DNA from: GCA-2715645 sp042095375
GTDB lineage: Bacteria; Bacteroidota; Bacteroidia; Cytophagales; MED-G16
Assembly: GCA_042095375.1 (NCBI GenBank)
Contig: JBELBJ010000006.1
Location: 4,232-68,231, forward strand
DNA length: 64,000 nt
Reading direction: 5' to 3'
In this document: positions 16,651 through 25,877 of the stretch, one piece after another
Layout of the letters: every line of letters begins with the position of its first letter
Position numbering within the stretch: position 1 is the first letter of the stretch
Notes under the pieces: generated by a model
What the model was told of the DNA's origin: nothing
What the model saw: the letters and a program-made list of their open reading frames with translations, nothing else
Database searches by the model: none
Program-made: the position numbers and the translations under genes

Positions 16651-18552
16651 TTGAAAAACAAGAGAAAGAAAAATAATAATTTTTTAGAGGGTATAGTTGA
16701 TCATGTAAATAAAAGATACTGTTTTATTGAATGTGAAAAATTAAATAAAGATGTAAAAGTTTTTAATTTCAATATGAAAGGAGCTATTCATAAAGATAAA
16801 GTCTTATTTAGTCTAAATAATAAAATTAAAAATGAAGGAAAGGTAATTAAAGTATTAGAAAGAGATAGGAATATATTTGTTGGAAAAGTAGAGGATAATA
16901 AAGACTTTGCTTTTTTCATTCCTGATAACAAAAATATTTATACAGATTTTTTTATTAAAAAAAATAATAAGGAAAAATATAACAAAAATATTAAAGTGCT
17001 AGCAAAGGTTACTAATTGGAATACTATTAGAAAACCAGAAGCTAGCATTATCAAAATACTTGGAAGAACTGGAGAAAATGAAACAGAAATAAATTCAATA
17101 ATGTATGAATATGACTTGAATGAAAATTTTCCAAAAGATGTTATTTATGAAGTTGATAATATAAATACTAAAATTGATAAATCAGAAATAAATAAAAGAA
17201 AAGACATAAGGAAATTAAGAACCTTTACAATTGACCCATCTGATGCCAAAGATTTTGATGATGCATTATCTTTTCACGATAATAAGGATGGGTTTTTTAA
17301 TGTTGGAATTCATATTGCAGACGTAAGTCATTTTTTTGATAAAAATAGCTCAATAAATAAAGAAGCTGAAAAAAGAGCAACCTCAGTTTATTTAGTTGAT
17401 AGGACAATACCTATGCTTCCAGAAAAATTATCAAATTATTTATGTTCATTAAGACCAAATTCAGACAGATTAACTTTTTCTGTAATGTTTGATATAAGTA
17501 TTGAAGCAGAAATAAAAAATATTTGGATAGGTAAAACAATTATTCATTCTGAAAAAAGGTTTACTTATGAAGAAGCTCAAAAATGTATAGAAAAAGGAGA
17601 AGATAAGTTTTCAAAAGGACTAAAAGTATTAAATACAATTGGAAAAAAAATTAGAGAGAAAAGATTTAAAAATGGATCTTTTAATTTCAAAACAAATGAA
17701 GTTAAATTCATTCTAAATGAAAATAAAAAACCAATTAATATTTATGAAAAAAAGAGAAAAGATTCTCATAAGATGATTGAAGAATATATGTTACTTGCAA
17801 ACAAAATTGTTGCTGAAAAAGTTCAAAAAATAAAAAATAAAAAAAATCCTTTTGTTTACAGAATACATGAAGAACCAAAAGCAGATAAGCTTGAAGAACT
17901 TAAAAATTATATTGCACAATTTGGATATAAAATCAATACTGAAGAAAAGATACTCTCAAAATCTTTAAATGACTTGATGCAAAAAATAAAAGATAAACCC
18001 GAAGAAAATTCTATTGAAAAATTTGCTATAAGGTCAATGTCAAAAGCAAAGTATTCAATAAATAGAGAAAGACATTTTGGACTTTCATTTAATAATTATA
18101 CTCATTTTACATCCCCAATAAGAAGATTTCCTGATATAATGGTTCACAGACTTTTAAATAATTATTTAAATAATAAACTTTCAGAAGAAAACGGTTATTA
18201 TGAAATTCTTTGTAAACATTCAACTAAAATGGAGATTCTAGCAACCAAAGCAGAAAGAGAATCTATTAAATTTAAACAAGTTGAGTATATGAGTAATTTT
18301 ATCGACAAAGATTTTGATGGTATAATATCTGGAATAAATGAGTGGGGTATTTTTGTTGAATTAATTGAAACAAAATGTGAAGGGTTAATTAAATTAAGTT
18401 CTATAAAAGATGATTTTTTTGATTTTGATAATATAAATATGCAGATTATTGGAAAAAGGTCAAAGAAAAAATTTAAACTAGGAGAACAAATTAAAGTTAA
18501 GGTTATAGAAACCAATATAGAGAAAAGAACTATAGATTTAGAACTTTTATAA
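16651..18552 (+). CDS. rnr: ribonuclease R
   Basis: This 633-residue 3'-5' exoribonuclease is of the RNase II/R family. N-terminal cold-shock-like domains are followed by the RNB catalytic domain beginning TIDPSDAKDFDDALSF, which holds the metal-binding Asp residues. Later motifs are RATSVYLVDRTIPMLP, SLRPNSDRLTFSVMFD and HFTSPIRRFPDIMVHRLL. A C-terminal S1 domain starts near DGIISGINEWGIFVEL. It is somewhat shorter at the N-terminus than E. coli RNase R. The start is TTG, 3 nt after lipB. Confidence 0.93.
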   Translation: MKNKRKKNNNFLEGIVDHVNKRYCFIECEKLNKDVKVFNFNMKGAIHKDKVLFSLNNKIKNEGKVIKVLERDRNIFVGKVEDNKDFAFFIPDNKNIYTDFFIKKNNKEKYNKNIKVLAKVTNWNTIRKPEASIIKILGRTGENETEINSIMYEYDLNENFPKDVIYEVDNINTKIDKSEINKRKDIRKLRTFTIDPSDAKDFDDALSFHDNKDGFFNVGIHIADVSHFFDKNSSINKEAEKRATSVYLVDRTIPMLPEKLSNYLCSLRPNSDRLTFSVMFDISIEAEIKNIWIGKTIIHSEKRFTYEEAQKCIEKGEDKFSKGLKVLNTIGKKIREKRFKNGSFNFKTNEVKFILNENKKPINIYEKKRKDSHKMIEEYMLLANKIVAEKVQKIKNKKNPFVYRIHEEPKADKLEELKNYIAQFGYKINTEEKILSKSLNDLMQKIKDKPEENSIEKFAIRSMSKAKYSINRERHFGLSFNNYTHFTSPIRRFPDIMVHRLLNNYLNNKLSEENGYYEILCKHSTKMEILATKAERESIKFKQVEYMSNFIDKDFDGIISGINEWGIFVELIETKCEGLIKLSSIKDDFFDFDNINMQIIGKRSKKKFKLGEQIKVKVIETNIEKRTIDLELL

Positions 18553-18554
18553 AA

Positions 18555-19520
18555 ATGCAATTTGAAAAATATCACAAAGAAATTGATAAGAAATTATCTA
18601 AAATTAAATTAAATAATACTCCCAAAGAGCTTTATGATCCTATAAGATATGTGCTTAAAATGAAAAGCAAAAGAGTTAGACCAATTCTAGCAATTCTAGC
18701 ATATAAATTAGTAAATAGGAATTGGGAAAAAATTATTAAACCCTGTTTATCTCTAGAGTTATTTCATAATTTCACTTTAATTCATGATGATATAATGGAC
18801 AAAGCTCTTATCAGAAGAGGAAAAAAAACTATTCATGAAAAGTGGAATAAGAATATAGGAATTTTATCTGGTGATCTTCTAATGATTTTAGCTTATAATA
18901 TGTTATCAGGCCTACCAAAAAATATGCTATCAAAAACGATAATAAGATTTAATGAAGTTTCAATTAAAGTATGTGAAGGGCAACAACTTGATATGAATTA
19001 TCAAAAACTAAACCATATAAATGAAAAACAATATTTGGAAATGATAAGGCTTAAAACTGCTACATTAATTGGCTTAAGTCTTGAACTAGGTGGCTATTTA
19101 GCAAAAATGAATACTAATGAGATTAATACCCTTTATAAAATAGGTGAACTTTTTGGAATAGGGTTTCAACTGAGTGATGATCTTTTAGATGTATACGGAG
19201 ACAAAAATTTTGGAAAAAAAATTGGAGGAGATATTTTAGAAAACAAAAACACTTTTCTATCAGTCAAAGCCTATGAATTAAGCAAAAAAGATGATAGAGA
19301 AAATTTAGATTACTGGAAAAAGAATAATAATTCATCAAAAGAAAAAATAAAAAAAATAACTGAAATATTTAATAAGCTTAATTTAAAAAAAATAACCGAA
19401 AAAAAAATTAAAATCTTTTTTGATCTTGCTTATAAAAAACTAGACTATCTTAAAATAAAAGAATTTGATAAGGAAGAATTAAAAAACTATTTAAATCTTT
19501 TGTTTGAAAGAAAAATATAA
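18555..19520 (+). CDS. polyprenyl diphosphate synthase (trans-isoprenyl)
   Basis: This 321-residue all-alpha isoprenyl diphosphate synthase has the first Asp-rich motif HDDIMDKALIRRG (with DDxxD near residues 77-81) and the second, FQLSDDLLDVYGD, near residue 205. KSKRVRPIL corresponds to the conserved GGKRxRP region. These enzymes condense isopentenyl diphosphate into C15-C45 chains, probably for menaquinone or a shorter precursor. Product length cannot be safely read. It is 2 nt downstream of rnr and its stop codon abuts that of convergent rpmA. Confidence 0.87.
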   Translation: MQFEKYHKEIDKKLSKIKLNNTPKELYDPIRYVLKMKSKRVRPILAILAYKLVNRNWEKIIKPCLSLELFHNFTLIHDDIMDKALIRRGKKTIHEKWNKNIGILSGDLLMILAYNMLSGLPKNMLSKTIIRFNEVSIKVCEGQQLDMNYQKLNHINEKQYLEMIRLKTATLIGLSLELGGYLAKMNTNEINTLYKIGELFGIGFQLSDDLLDVYGDKNFGKKIGGDILENKNTFLSVKAYELSKKDDRENLDYWKKNNNSSKEKIKKITEIFNKLNLKKITEKKIKIFFDLAYKKLDYLKIKEFDKEELKNYLNLLFERKI

Positions 19521-19796
19521 TTAATTGTTTGAGTTAGAAGGGATTTTGTCTATAACAGAAACAAAGGATCTGTTTTTCCTTCCTCTTTTAAAATTAACAA
19601 CACCATTTTTCAATGCAAATAGAGTATGATCTTTTCCCATGCCAACATTTGTGCTAGGATGATGAACTGTTCCTCTTTGTCTTACAATAATGTTACCAGC
19701 TATAATTTTTTGACCACCAAATATTTTAATTCCAAGTCTTTTACTTTCTGATTCTCTTCCATTTTTAGAACTACCAGCTCCTTTTTTATGTGCCAT
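19521..19796 (-). CDS. rpmA: 50S ribosomal protein bL27
   Basis: This 91-residue protein begins MAHKKGAGSSKNGRESESKR, the standard bL27 start with the N-terminal tail that reaches the peptidyl-transferase centre, followed by GQKIIAGNIIVRQRGT and GMGKDHTLFAL. There is no N-terminal cleavable extension of the Firmicutes kind. It is 1 nt downstream of rplU and transcribed from the rplU promoter. Confidence 0.97.
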   Translation of the reverse strand: MAHKKGAGSSKNGRESESKRLGIKIFGGQKIIAGNIIVRQRGTVHHPSTNVGMGKDHTLFALKNGVVNFKRGRKNRSFVSVIDKIPSNSNN

Positions 19797-19797
19797 T

Positions 19798-20106
19798 TTA
19801 TTTTATACTTTTAATTAAAACTTTTGATAATGGCTGCCTATGGCCATTCTTAGTAGCATAACCTTTTCTTCTCTTCTTCTTAAAAACTATTTTTTTATCG
19901 TCCTTAAGGTGCTCTAAAATTTCTCCAGTGACTTTAGAACCCGATATCAAAGGTTTCCCTAAATTTATCTTACCTTTATTTTCTATAAATAAAACATCGT
20001 TAAAACTTATAGTTTTACCAACTTTTTCGTCCAATTTATCAATATAGATAAACTTATCTTTTTCAACCTTATATTGCTTTCCTAAAATTTCTACTATTGC
20101 ATACAT
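19798..20106 (-). CDS. rplU: 50S ribosomal protein bL21
   Basis: This protein binds 23S rRNA in the large subunit. I start it at the ATG at 20106, giving MYAIVEILGKQYKVEKDKF and 102 residues, the usual length; an upstream ATG at 20133 would put the start on top of the promoter. The C-terminal KKRRKGYATKNGHRQPLSKVLI is the conserved RNA-binding segment. It forms the usual rplU-rpmA pair. Confidence 0.96.
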   Translation of the reverse strand: MYAIVEILGKQYKVEKDKFIYIDKLDEKVGKTISFNDVLFIENKGKINLGKPLISGSKVTGEILEHLKDDKKIVFKKKRRKGYATKNGHRQPLSKVLIKSIK

Positions 20107-20137
20107 GATAAAAAAATATACTAACTTAAACAATTTG

Positions 20138-20168
20138 CAAATTTAAAAGAATAAAGTAATTATTCAAA
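20138..20168 (-). promoter_or_regulatory. promoter of rplU-rpmA
   Basis: Read on the minus strand, TTTG (20165-20168), exactly 19 nt, then TAAATTTG (20138-20145): a perfect match to the Bacteroidota primary-sigma consensus TTTG-N19-TAnnTTTG. The leader to the ATG at 20106 would be about 25 nt. Confidence 0.8.
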
Positions 20169-20411
20169 TTTGTATAGCAAGAATAAATTTTTTTTAAAAA
20201 ATTTTAGAAAAGCTTATAAATTTGTTTGGATTTTTTAATCTTTTTTTTCAATATTGTAAAGCCTTGATTAAGATGAATTTTTTTGATGAAGTTTTAGTCT
20301 CTGTCGCTTCCAAACACAACATAATAAACCACTTTGACTGAGTTTGACTGAGTCATGTTTTTTTTACAAAATTTATTTATAGATTTTGTGTTAATAATTT
20401 ATTGTTAAAAT
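20146..20411. other. intergenic leader region upstream of nrdB
   Basis: The 305-bp gap between rplU (start 20106) and nrdB (20412) holds the rplU promoter on the left and then a plus-strand leader. The part from about 20285 to 20355 is noticeably less AT-rich than its surroundings and contains a 10-bp tandem repeat. A short 22-codon frame (20273-20341, starting MNFFDEVLVSVASK) ends inside the repeat. ACAAAAT (20366-20372) and ATTTTGT (20383-20389) form an inverted repeat with a 10-nt spacer. I find no convincing NrdR box, tRNA or known riboswitch. It probably carries nrd regulation. Confidence 0.4.
20333..20352 (+). repeat. 10-bp tandem repeat before nrdB
   Basis: Two perfect copies of TTTGACTGAG lie head to tail, followed by TCATG. 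They sit 60 nt before the nrdB start codon in a locally less AT-rich stretch. They may be an operator with two half-sites on the same face of the helix (10-bp spacing), or chance. Confidence 0.6.
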
Positions 20412-21395
20412 ATGAGTAATAAAAAAGAACCTATACTATCAGATAATAAAGACAGATTTGTTTTATTTCCAATTGAACATGATGACATATGGAAATTTTA
20501 TAAAAAAGCTGAAGCTAGTTTTTGGACAGCAGAAGAAATAGATTTAAGTCAAGATCTCAAAGATTGGGAAGGGCTGAATGATGGAGAAAGGCATTTTATT
20601 AAACATGTACTTGCTTTCTTTGCAGCAAGCGATGGAATTGTAAATGAAAACCTTGCAGAACATTTTGTTGCCGAAGTTCAATATACCGAAGCAAAATTTT
20701 TCTACGGTTTTCAAATTGCAATTGAAAATATACATTCAGAAACCTATTCTCTACTAATTGATACATATGTAGATGATCCCAAAGAAAAAGATAATTTACT
20801 ACATGCTATTGAGACTCTTGATTGTGTTAAGAAAAAAGCTGACTGGGCCTTAAGATGGATTGATAATGGTTCATTTGCTGAAAGGTTGATTGCTTTTGCT
20901 GCAGTTGAAGGTATTTTCTTTTCGGGAAGTTTTTGTTCTATATTTTGGTTAAAGAAAAGAGGCTTAATGCCAGGATTAACTTTTTCAAATGAGTTAATTT
21001 CTAGAGATGAAGGTTTACATTGTGATTTTGCTTGTCACTTATATACAAAACATGTTGTGAATACACTACCAAAAGAAACTGTTGTTGAAATAATAAAAGA
21101 TGCAGTCGAAATGGAAAAAGAATTTGTCACTGATGCGCTTCCTGTTAAACTTATAGGAATGAACGCTAAACTAATGTGTCAATATATTGAGTTTGTTGCA
21201 GACAGATTATTGGTAGAGCTTGAATGTCCGAGAGTATATAATTCTAAAAACCCTTTTGATTTTATGGACATGATTTCTCTTCAAGGAAAAACTAACTTTT
21301 TTGAAAAAAGAGTTGCTGAATATCAAAAAGCTGGCGTTCTCAAAAAAGATGAAGAAAATGATAAACCGAAATTTTCACTAGACGAAGATTTTTAA
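20412..21395 (+). CDS. nrdB: ribonucleoside-diphosphate reductase small subunit (class Ia type)
   Basis: NrdB houses the di-iron tyrosyl radical for ribonucleotide reduction. The 327-residue protein has the metal and radical motifs: a first acidic ligand in the EEIDLSQD region, IENIHSETYSLL (Glu, His and the radical Tyr four residues after His), AAVEGIFFSGSF, and ISRDEGLHCDFA with the second Glu and His ligands. The C-terminal tail (KFSLDEDF) ends acidic and aromatic, as needed for binding NrdA. It is 13 nt upstream of nrdA and has a long leader with repeats. Confidence 0.95.
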   Translation: MSNKKEPILSDNKDRFVLFPIEHDDIWKFYKKAEASFWTAEEIDLSQDLKDWEGLNDGERHFIKHVLAFFAASDGIVNENLAEHFVAEVQYTEAKFFYGFQIAIENIHSETYSLLIDTYVDDPKEKDNLLHAIETLDCVKKKADWALRWIDNGSFAERLIAFAAVEGIFFSGSFCSIFWLKKRGLMPGLTFSNELISRDEGLHCDFACHLYTKHVVNTLPKETVVEIIKDAVEMEKEFVTDALPVKLIGMNAKLMCQYIEFVADRLLVELECPRVYNSKNPFDFMDMISLQGKTNFFEKRVAEYQKAGVLKKDEENDKPKFSLDEDF

Positions 21396-21408
21396 TTTAA
21401 TAAGTTAT

Positions 21409-23772
21409 ATGCTTGTAATAAAAAGAGATGGTAGAAAAGAGTCAGTAAAATTTGATAAAATTACTGCAAGAATTGAAAAATTAAGTTATGGGCTTAATAC
21501 CAAATATGTTAAAACTATTGAAATAGCAAAAAAAGTTATTGATGGTTTGTATGATGGTGTTTCAACACAAGAACTTGACGAGCTAGCCGCAGAGACAGCA
21601 GCAACTCTTACAACAAAGCATCCAGATTATGCCGCCCTTGCTGCAAGAATTTCAATTTCTAATCTTCATAAAACCACAAGTAAATCTTTTTCAAATACAA
21701 TTAAAAGGTTGTACACATACATAAATCCTAAAACTCAAGAGAATGCTTCTTTAATATCAAAAGATGTATATGGGATAATCAATAAAAATGCTGCAATATT
21801 AGACTCATCAATAATATATGATAGAGATTTTAGTTATGATTATTTTGGTTTTAAAACTCTACAAAAATCATATTTATTAAAATTAGACGGTAAGGTTGTA
21901 GAAAGACCTCAACACATGCTAATGAGAGTAGCAGTTGGGATTCATCATGACGATATAGACTCTGTTATTGAGACGTATAATTTATTATCTGAAAAATGGT
22001 TTACTCATGCTACACCTACTTTATTCAATGCTGGAACACCTAAACCGCAGCTTTCTTCGTGCTTTTTATTAACGATGCAAGACGATAGCATTGATGGAAT
22101 TTATAACACATTAAAGCAATGTGCAAAAATATCTCAATCAGCAGGAGGTATTGGACTAAGTATACACAATGTAAGAGGAACGGGATCGTATATTAAAGGG
22201 ACAAATGGAGTTTCAAATGGTGTTATTCCAATGTTAAGGAATTTTGATATGACAGCAAGATATGTCGACCAAGGAGGAGGCAAAAGAAAAGGAAGTTTTG
22301 CAATTTATCTTGAGCCATGGCATTGTGATGTTTTTGAATTTCTTCAATTGAAAAAAAATCATGGGAAAGAAGAGCTAAGGGCAAGAGATCTTTTTTATGC
22401 TATGTGGATTCCAGATTTATTTATGAAAAGAGTAGAAGAAAATGGAAGTTGGTCTTTGTTTTCCCCAGACGAAGCTCCAAACCTTCATGAAACCTACGGT
22501 GAAGAATTTGAAAAACTTTATACTAAATATGAAAAAGAAGGAAAAGCAAGAAAAACTGTTAAAGCACAAGATCTATGGTTTGAAATACTTGAATCACAAA
22601 TTGAAACTGGAAACCCTTATATTCTTTATAAAGATCATGCAAATAACAAGTCTAATCAAAAAAATCTAGGAACAATAAAGTCTTCAAATTTATGTACTGA
22701 AATTATTGAATATACTTCTCCTGATGAAATTGCTGTTTGTAATCTAGCATCTATTGCATTAAATATGTTTGTTAAAGAAGATTCTACCTATGATTTCCAA
22801 AAATTGTATGATATTACTAAAGTAATCACAAAGAATTTGAATAAAGTAATAGATGTTAACTATTACCCAGTAGAAGAAGCTAAAAATTCAAATATGAGAC
22901 ACAGACCTATTGGAATAGGAGTTCAAGGGCTAGCTGATGCATTTATTCTAATGAAATACCCATTTGATTCTGCCGAAGCAAAACAACTTAATAAAGATAT
23001 TTTTGAAACTATCTACTATGCCGCAATGGAGGCTTCAATGGAATTATCAAAGAAAGAAGGCCCTTACGAGACTTATAAAGGTTCCCCTGTTTCAAAGTCA
23101 ATATTTCAATTTGATATGTGGGGTGTAACTCCCAAATCAGGCAGATGGGATTGGACAAAACTAAAACAAAAAGTTAAAAAACATGGTGTTAGAAATTCAT
23201 TATTGTTGGCGCCAATGCCTACAGCATCTACATCTCAAATTTTAGGTAATAATGAGTGTTTCGAACCATATACTTCAAATCTTTATACAAGAAGAGTTTT
23301 ATCTGGAGAGTTTATTGTTGTCAATAAACACTTGCTTAATGATTTGATAGAACTTGATCTTTGGAGCGATAAAATGAAAGATAAAATAATGGAACAAAAT
23401 GGTTCTATTCAAAATATAAATGAAATTCCTGATAATACTAAATTATTATATAGAACTGTTTGGGAAGTTTCCCAAAAGAGTATAATAGAAATGGCCGCAG
23501 ATAGAGGAGCATATATTTGTCAAAGTCAAAGTATGAATATTCATATGCAAGATGCAAATTTTGGAAAATTAACATCTATGCATTTCCATGCTTGGAAATT
23601 AGGATTAAAAACTGGACTCTACTATTTAAGAACAAAAGCAGCTGCAGATGCAATTAAATTTACAATTGTAAAAGAAGAAAAAGAAAATTCAAAAGAGAAA
23701 AAATCAGAAAATCAAGAAGAAATTCAATGCTCAATTGATAATCAGGATGACTGCGAAATGTGTGGTAGTTAA
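21409..23772 (+). CDS. nrdA: ribonucleoside-diphosphate reductase large subunit
   Basis: This catalytic subunit (787 residues) reduces ribonucleoside diphosphates to deoxy forms. An N-terminal ATP-cone (VIKRDGRKESVKFDKITARI) is the allosteric activity site. The barrel follows with active-site Cys in PQLSSCFLL, the NLCTEI motif holding the thiyl-radical Cys and Glu, and the PTASTSQILGNNECFEP loop. The C-terminus ends CEMCGS, the flexible CxxC tail that relays electrons from thioredoxin or glutaredoxin. It pairs with nrdB and is convergent with apbE. Confidence 0.96.
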   Translation: MLVIKRDGRKESVKFDKITARIEKLSYGLNTKYVKTIEIAKKVIDGLYDGVSTQELDELAAETAATLTTKHPDYAALAARISISNLHKTTSKSFSNTIKRLYTYINPKTQENASLISKDVYGIINKNAAILDSSIIYDRDFSYDYFGFKTLQKSYLLKLDGKVVERPQHMLMRVAVGIHHDDIDSVIETYNLLSEKWFTHATPTLFNAGTPKPQLSSCFLLTMQDDSIDGIYNTLKQCAKISQSAGGIGLSIHNVRGTGSYIKGTNGVSNGVIPMLRNFDMTARYVDQGGGKRKGSFAIYLEPWHCDVFEFLQLKKNHGKEELRARDLFYAMWIPDLFMKRVEENGSWSLFSPDEAPNLHETYGEEFEKLYTKYEKEGKARKTVKAQDLWFEILESQIETGNPYILYKDHANNKSNQKNLGTIKSSNLCTEIIEYTSPDEIAVCNLASIALNMFVKEDSTYDFQKLYDITKVITKNLNKVIDVNYYPVEEAKNSNMRHRPIGIGVQGLADAFILMKYPFDSAEAKQLNKDIFETIYYAAMEASMELSKKEGPYETYKGSPVSKSIFQFDMWGVTPKSGRWDWTKLKQKVKKHGVRNSLLLAPMPTASTSQILGNNECFEPYTSNLYTRRVLSGEFIVVNKHLLNDLIELDLWSDKMKDKIMEQNGSIQNINEIPDNTKLLYRTVWEVSQKSIIEMAADRGAYICQSQSMNIHMQDANFGKLTSMHFHAWKLGLKTGLYYLRTKAAADAIKFTIVKEEKENSKEKKSENQEEIQCSIDNQDDCEMCGS

Positions 23773-23804
23773 TTGAAATTACTTTTATAATCTATTTTAG
23801 AAAT

Positions 23805-24821
23805 TCAATTTTCTTTTAAAAAATTAATATGATTAACTATACCTTTAGACGCATATTTTTTAATATTTTGGTTCTCATCCAGATAGATTAAAAAAACATC
23901 CAAATTTGTATTTTTCTCAACTATTTGAATTGATTTTTTTAATCCTAATACCATAAAAGCGGTAGCATAAGCATCTGCTTCTGTACAGTATTTATGGAAA
24001 ACAGATGCACTTAATATATTAGATTTAGAAGAAAAACCCGTTATTGGATCTATTGTATGTGTAATTATCGTATTATTTTTTTTATAAAAATTTCTATAAT
24101 TTCCAGATGTAGCTAAAGATCTATCTACTAAACTTACTGATGCAAATGGAAAATTACTATTGCTTTCAAGTGGATCATCAATCCCAATTATCCAATTTTT
24201 ATTTTTATTAAGGCCACTACAACGTACCTCTCCTCCAATTTCTATCATAAAACTTTTAATATTTTTTCTAATTAAAAATTCTGCGAGCATATCTACAGCA
24301 TACCCTTTTGCTATAGCACTAAAATCTAAATAGATATTTAAATTATTTCTAACTGCAATTTTATCATCAAAATATATTTGATTGAAACCTACATTTTTTA
24401 AAGTTTCAATAACTTTTAAAGTATCGGGTGTTTTTAAGATTTTTCTAGGCCCAAAACCCCATAAATTTACTAGTTTACCAATTGTAGGATCAAATGATCC
24501 TTCGTTAGCCTTATATATGTCATCACTGATTTTTAGAATATCATACAATTCATTACTTATATTAAATAATGTATCAACATTATTCAAAGTTGAAAGTTCA
24601 GAATCTGATATATACGTAGAAAGTAAATTATTAAAATCAACTAGAATAGAATCTATCTCTGATTTATAATTTATTTTTTCTTTATCAAGATATTTAATAT
24701 TATAAGAAATATTACCCATAGTAATGCCTCTAATTTTTATTAAATGCTTGTTTTCATCTGAATAATTCCATAGAATTATTATGATTAAAATAAAAAATGA
24801 AAAAAATATAAAGTTGCGCAT
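23805..24821 (-). CDS. apbE: FAD:protein FMN transferase
   Basis: ApbE attaches FMN covalently to threonines of exported flavoproteins such as NqrB and NqrC. The 338-residue protein has an N-terminal membrane anchor (residues 3-19, no lipobox Cys) and the family motifs: ITMGNISYNIKY, GSFDPTIGKLVNLWGFG, LDFSAIAKGYAVD, IEIGGEVRCSG, SLATSGNYRNF and HTIDPITGF with the catalytic His/Asp region, then the TEADAYATAFMVLG Mg-binding motif. No nqr or rnf genes are in the window, so its client is elsewhere. It is divergent from ruvB. Confidence 0.93.
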   Translation of the reverse strand: MRNFIFFSFFILIIIILWNYSDENKHLIKIRGITMGNISYNIKYLDKEKINYKSEIDSILVDFNNLLSTYISDSELSTLNNVDTLFNISNELYDILKISDDIYKANEGSFDPTIGKLVNLWGFGPRKILKTPDTLKVIETLKNVGFNQIYFDDKIAVRNNLNIYLDFSAIAKGYAVDMLAEFLIRKNIKSFMIEIGGEVRCSGLNKNKNWIIGIDDPLESNSNFPFASVSLVDRSLATSGNYRNFYKKNNTIITHTIDPITGFSSKSNILSASVFHKYCTEADAYATAFMVLGLKKSIQIVEKNTNLDVFLIYLDENQNIKKYASKGIVNHINFLKEN

Positions 24822-24854
24822 ACAAATAATTTATAAATTAGTAAAAAAGTCTCT

Positions 24855-25877
24855 ATGCGAGAAGAATATCTTGAACCAAATAATAATTTAAATAAAAAAG
24901 ATAAAGAATTCGAAAATTCTCTTAGACCTTCAAATCTAAATGAGTTCTACGGTCAACATAAAATAGTAGAAAACCTTAAAATTTTTATTGAAGCAGCAAA
25001 TAAAAGAAAAGAGTCCTTGGATCATGTTTTACTTCATGGTCCCCCAGGATTAGGAAAAACCACATTATCATATATTATTGCTCAAGAATTAAAATCAAAT
25101 ATAAAAGTTACTTCTGGTCCTATTATTGATAAACCTGGTGATCTTGCAGGATTACTAACAAATTTAGAGACCGGTGATGTTTTATTTATTGATGAAATTC
25201 ATAGGATAAACCATTCTATTGAAGAATACCTTTACTCTGCAATGGAGGACTTTAAGATAGATATAATGATAGATTCTGGTCCTAGTGCTAAAACTGTTCA
25301 AATTCAATTAAATCCCTTTACATTAATTGGAGCTACTACAAGATCTGGGTTATTATCGGCACCCTTAAGATCAAGATTTTCAATAAATTCAAGATTAGGA
25401 TACTATAAACCTAATATTTTAAAAAAAATTATAGAAAGGTCGTCTAAAATATTAAATGTGCCAATAGATAATGATGCTGCAAATGAAATTTCTAAAAGAA
25501 GTAGAGGAACTCCACGAATACTAAATAATTTACTAAGAAGAGTTAGAGATTTTGCAGAAATAAAAGGAAAGGGTAAGATTACAAATGAAATTACTCAAAT
25601 TGCTCTTAAAGCTTTAAATGTAGACCATAATGGATTAGATGAAATGGATAATAAAATAATTAAAACAATAATTGAAAAATTTAATGGAGGGCCTGTAGGA
25701 GTAAAAACAATTGCAACCGCTTGTAGTGAAGAAGCTGGAACAATTGAAGAAGTTTACGAACCATACCTGATTCAAGAAGGTTTTATAAAAAGAACAAATA
25801 GAGGGAGAAAAATTACAGAACTAGGTTATAAGCATATGAAAATCCCACATCCAAAAAATAATCTTCTTTTTGATTAA
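24855..25877 (+). CDS. ruvB: Holliday junction branch migration helicase RuvB
   Basis: This 340-residue AAA+ motor drives branch migration with RuvA. Motifs are LRPSNLNEFYGQ, Walker A HGPPGLGKTTL (about residues 61-71), Walker B LFIDEIHR, sensor 1 GATTRSGLLSAPLRSRF, and the C-terminal winged-helix with YLIQEGFIKRTNRGR. It is directly followed by queG with no spacing (stop at 25875-25877, ATG at 25878). ruvA is not in the window. Confidence 0.96.
   Translation: MREEYLEPNNNLNKKDKEFENSLRPSNLNEFYGQHKIVENLKIFIEAANKRKESLDHVLLHGPPGLGKTTLSYIIAQELKSNIKVTSGPIIDKPGDLAGLLTNLETGDVLFIDEIHRINHSIEEYLYSAMEDFKIDIMIDSGPSAKTVQIQLNPFTLIGATTRSGLLSAPLRSRFSINSRLGYYKPNILKKIIERSSKILNVPIDNDAANEISKRSRGTPRILNNLLRRVRDFAEIKGKGKITNEITQIALKALNVDHNGLDEMDNKIIKTIIEKFNGGPVGVKTIATACSEEAGTIEEVYEPYLIQEGFIKRTNRGRKITELGYKHMKIPHPKNNLLFD

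Noticed and set aside
20161..20230. Structured small RNA between rplU and nrdB
   Set aside because: This part is almost pure A and T runs without stable stems; only the 20285-20389 segment has features worth noting.
20290..20330. NrdR box upstream of nrdB
   Set aside because: ACACAACATAATA has some likeness to the NrdR consensus but too many mismatches and no second box at helical spacing.
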